Below, one piece after another: positions 6,864-7,630 of a DNA stretch of 7,630 nt; position 1 is the stretch's first letter; the number at the start of each line of letters is the position of its first letter. The position numbers and the translations under genes were made by a program. Origin of the DNA: Acidobacteriaceae bacterium. Its GTDB lineage: Bacteria > Acidobacteriota > Terriglobia > Terriglobales > SbA1. The notes under the pieces were generated by a model. The model made no database searches, was not told the origin of the DNA, and saw nothing but the letters and a program-made list of their open reading frames with translations. The stretch lies in the NCBI GenBank assembly GCA_003156615.1, contig PMHI01000045.1:1186-8815 (forward strand), given 5' to 3'.

Positions 6864-6869
6864 TAAAAT
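6864..6869 (+). promoter_or_regulatory. Weak candidate -10 element for the exported-protein gene
   Basis: TAAAAT matches the -10 consensus at 5 of 6 positions, about 25 bases before ATG 6895. The nearest -35-like hexamer, TTGAAA at 6837-6842, is 21 bases away, longer than the usual 16-18, so this promoter is uncertain. Confidence 0.25.
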
Positions 6870-6894
6870 CAGGGTCTGGCAACGGGGAGCAGCC

Positions 6895-7585
6895 ATGAAC
6901 AGAAAACCAATCGTCGTATTCATGCTGGCAATGGGAGTCGCCTTGGCAGCTCAGACTGCGGAATCACATCACCGCGCCGCGATCATCGGTCGAGCAATCT
7001 TCGAACATCTCAGAACGATCCCCGCCGCAAACGAGGCGGCGGACTCTTCAAAGGCAGAACCTGCCGGCTCTGCGGCAGCCACGGGCGCTGCAACCACCGC
7101 GGCACAAGCCATCGAGGTTCCCGCTGGAACCACTCTCACCGTTCGCTTGGGCGAGAAGCTCCAAAATCAGCCGGGTGGGTCAAAGCTTCTCAGCTACGTT
7201 GGATCATGATGTCGTCGTCGACGGTCAGACCGTGATTGCCGCCGGCGCGATTGTCAATGGCGAGGCCGCTTTCGCCCGGCCGAGTGGAGCGCTGGTGGCC
7301 GAGCCCAAGCTGCAAATCAAACTAACCTCGTTAAGTGTCAAAAATGCTGATCTGGCAGTCGTGACTTCGATCAGGAGTTTCGGCCGAACGGTCGAAGGCA
7401 AAAAGAAGGTGGGCAGAATCATAAAGGGTGTGATCAAACGCGGATCCATTGGATGCACGTTCACAGCAAGTCCAGAAATCTGCAAGGATTGGATCCAAAA
7501 GGCGACAGGCAAAGAGAAAGAAGTCCTTCTCGCTGATCAGTCCGCCTACAGCTTCACCTTGCGGCAGCCTCTGGAAATCCAGTAG
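6895..7585 (+). pseudogene. Frameshifted exported protein with beta-sandwich-like domain
   Basis: ATG 6895 has GGGGAG five bases upstream and opens a signal peptide (NRKP charged start, then VVFMLAMGVALAA, likely cut near ALAA-Q). An Ala-rich linker precedes IEVPAGTTLTVRLGEKLQNQPG. The frame then runs to a stop at 7207-7209, but the adjacent frame picks up exactly where the domain should continue: GQSFSATLDHDVVVDGQTVI, AAGAIVNGEAAF, LQIKLTSLSV and finally SAYSFTLRQPLEI, ending at TAG 7583-7585. The join needs one extra or two missing bases at about 7174-7178. The restored protein would be about 229 residues. PAGT...VRL followed by PG..F.A.LD.DVVV.G..VI..GA...G is a pattern I know from exported acidobacterial proteins of unknown function and faintly recalls VirB10-like barrels. 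Two cysteines (in GCTF and PEICK) could form a disulfide. A sequencing error would equally explain the break. Confidence 0.75.
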
Positions 7586-7608
7586 AAGTTCTGGGTGATG
7601 CCTCAGAA

Positions 7609-7623
7609 ACCAGCTCGGCTGGT
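7609..7623 (+). terminator. Short perfect hairpin after the exported-protein gene
   Basis: ACCAGC and GCTGGT form a 6-bp stem with loop TCG, 23 bases after the stop at 7585; flanking CAG/CTG could extend it across a two-base bulge. No T-run follows before the window ends, so its role as terminator is tentative. Confidence 0.35.
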
Positions 7624-7630
7624 CTGTCGG

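Noticed and set aside
7170..7180. Programmed ribosomal frameshifting in the exported-protein gene
   Set aside because: No slippery heptamer and no convincing downstream pseudoknot or upstream Shine-Dalgarno stimulator is visible; mutation or sequencing error is simpler.

Overview
The window looks like chromosomal DNA of a moderately GC-rich environmental bacterium, most likely an Acidobacteriota member (Terriglobia/Koribacter-like). This is inferred from family content, not from a marker gene: a 'TIGR02999-type' ECF-like sigma factor next to a transmembrane Ser/Thr kinase with a WD40 tail, a small exported beta-sandwich-like protein of a kind common in that phylum, and a short S30AE ribosome-associated protein beside a type I mannose-6-phosphate isomerase.

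Left block (plus strand, 109-2837). A small HPF/RaiA-family protein overlaps a type I mannose-6-phosphate isomerase by the four bases ATGA. A HAD-IIB protein resembling eukaryotic-type phosphomannomutase follows after 27 bases. Next, behind an intact ribosome binding site, comes a broken GH130 gene (mannoside phosphorylase/glycosidase family) with two single-base losses and no C-terminal half. If intact, GH130 -> phosphomannomutase-like -> isomerase could feed mannosides through mannose 1-phosphate and mannose 6-phosphate to fructose 6-phosphate. With the GH130 gene dead, the remaining enzymes could still connect fructose 6-phosphate with mannose 1-phosphate for GDP-mannose synthesis.

Right block (minus strand, 6676 down to 2886). 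A sigma factor gene starting at GTG 6676 and a kinase gene starting at GTG 6059 lie 35 bases apart, behind a plausible housekeeping promoter (6721-6749). The sigma factor carries TLQPT where classical ECF sigmas have an acidic region 2.2 patch. This suggests activation by phosphorylation from the adjacent kinase, as in the EcfP/PknT pair of Vibrio parahaemolyticus. The kinase is predicted to be cytoplasmic at its N terminus, with one membrane helix and a roughly 630-residue beta-propeller (WD40-like) sensor region that probably lies outside the membrane.

Far right (plus strand, 6895-7585). A secreted protein gene is divergent from the sigma/kinase operon. It is split by one frameshift near 7174-7178 but is otherwise well preserved.

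The window begins with a striking two-tier hairpin (16-59) and ends in a short perfect hairpin (7609-7623). No tRNA, rRNA, CRISPR array or insertion sequence was seen.
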